A DNA stretch of 64,000 bases from Sutcliffiella horikoshii (lineage in GTDB: Bacteria; Bacillota; Bacilli; Bacillales; Bacillaceae_I): positions 1 to 64,000 of the forward strand of contig NZ_JAIVKY010000005.1 in NCBI RefSeq assembly GCF_020524325.1. Direction: 5' to 3'. The notes under the pieces are model-generated. The model was not told the DNA's origin and made no database searches. It worked only from the letters and a program-made list of their open reading frames with translations. The stretch's first letter is position 1, and each line of letters begins with the position of its first letter. This document shows positions 63,788 through 64,000 of the stretch, piece by piece. A program made the translations under genes and the position numbers.

Positions 63788-64000
63788 TTGCTAGGTTTAT
63801 TCTGTACCGGCATATCAACTACATCAGGATCGTGGACGATATTTAGATTGGAATCGGAATCATTATATTCCCCTGCCACCATGCCAAACCCCATATTTGT
63901 TTTTTGGTAGGTCCTCCAATTGGCCTGCATGTTTTCTCCTGTAAATATTCCGGAACAGTTCATAATGGACATGACTTCAATCTTATCAAGCAGTATATGA
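63784..64000 (-). CDS. GerPA/F-like small spore protein (paralog 3, 5' end outside window)
   Basis: The minus-strand frame is open to the window edge (HILLDKIEVMSIMNCSG...). Residues 'IEVMSIMNCSGIFTGENMQANW' line up with 'FKVDILMNASSLNKGKNVSW' of paralog 1, so the true start is upstream of 64000 and the ATG at 63972 is probably internal. The core 'NMGFGMVAGEYND' and a C-terminal 'DPDVVD' motif are present, as in GerPA-type proteins. Confidence 0.6.
   Translation of the reverse strand, partial: HILLDKIEVMSIMNCSGIFTGENMQANWRTYQKTNMGFGMVAGEYNDSDSNLNIVHDPDVVDMPVQNKPSN

Overview
The window is from a low-GC, endospore-forming Bacillaceae chromosome. Evidence: a GerA-type germinant receptor operon, Spo0E-like and IDEAL-domain proteins, a YjcZ-type small spore protein, a GerP-like cluster, a HutP-controlled histidine-degradation operon, a T-box in front of argS, two secreted subtilisins and two sporulation-type histidine kinases. 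Gene content and the alkaline-protease-like subtilisins suggest a Bacillus or Sutcliffiella-type soil organism. The species cannot be fixed from sequence reading alone. No rRNA, tRNA or CRISPR array was seen.

Layout. 1-4.4 kb is the right end of an integrated mobile element: an excalibur-domain protein tail with a 12-bp EPKP repeat, a phage-type repressor, a HEPN-domain protein, a small-ORF/GNAT acetyltransferase pair, and a tyrosine recombinase. The recombinase abuts a 3' fragment of queF, so the element appears to sit inside queF. 5-9.6 kb holds small regulators and unknowns (DUF3231, an atypical SDR, a double AbrB domain protein, DUF2187, a sigma-70 protein, a YolD-like protein). 9.7-13.5 kb is a gerA-type operon. 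13.5-15.6 kb holds a nucleoside hydrolase and small membrane proteins. 15.9-20.4 kb is a six-gene GntR/ABC transporter operon. 21.5-26.5 kb is mostly minus-strand (DUF2269, T-box-argS, Spo0E-like, alpha/beta hydrolase, YjcZ). 26.7-29 kb has a manganese catalase and a LysM-NlpC/P60 hydrolase. 29.8-34 kb carries two tandem, overlapping genes that each fuse a degenerate ECF sigma factor to a zinc-finger anti-sigma, a membrane anchor and a large extracytoplasmic domain. 36-42 kb is hutPHUIG, with a HutP-type terminator between hutP and hutH. 43-46.7 kb has a PAS histidine kinase and an Na+-symporter. 47-49.3 kb has tandem subtilisins. 49.7-52.8 kb is an ECF sigma / small membrane protein / large TPR protein operon. 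52.8-61.3 kb holds patA, a purine permease, a PadR regulator, a KinB-like kinase and an MFS transporter. 61.7-64 kb holds a redoxin with Fur/PerR-like operators, then an Hsp20 plus GerP-like spore cluster.

The most unusual features are (i) an intergenic repeat family of about 130 bp with inverted termini (CCGCTGTTGATT / AATCAACAGCGG), present about 14 times in the host DNA, including truncated and internally expanded copies, and absent from the mobile element; (ii) the tandem sigma/anti-sigma fusion genes; (iii) a cluster of three paralogous GerPA-like small proteins with a GerPC-like partner and an Hsp20; and (iv) a 21-bp periodic TTCGG array between 21.09 and 21.31 kb.

Start codons were re-chosen on Shine-Dalgarno spacing where the longest frame placed the start inside or on top of the SD. 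Several starts are TTG or GTG. Functions come from reading motifs by eye, with no database search.
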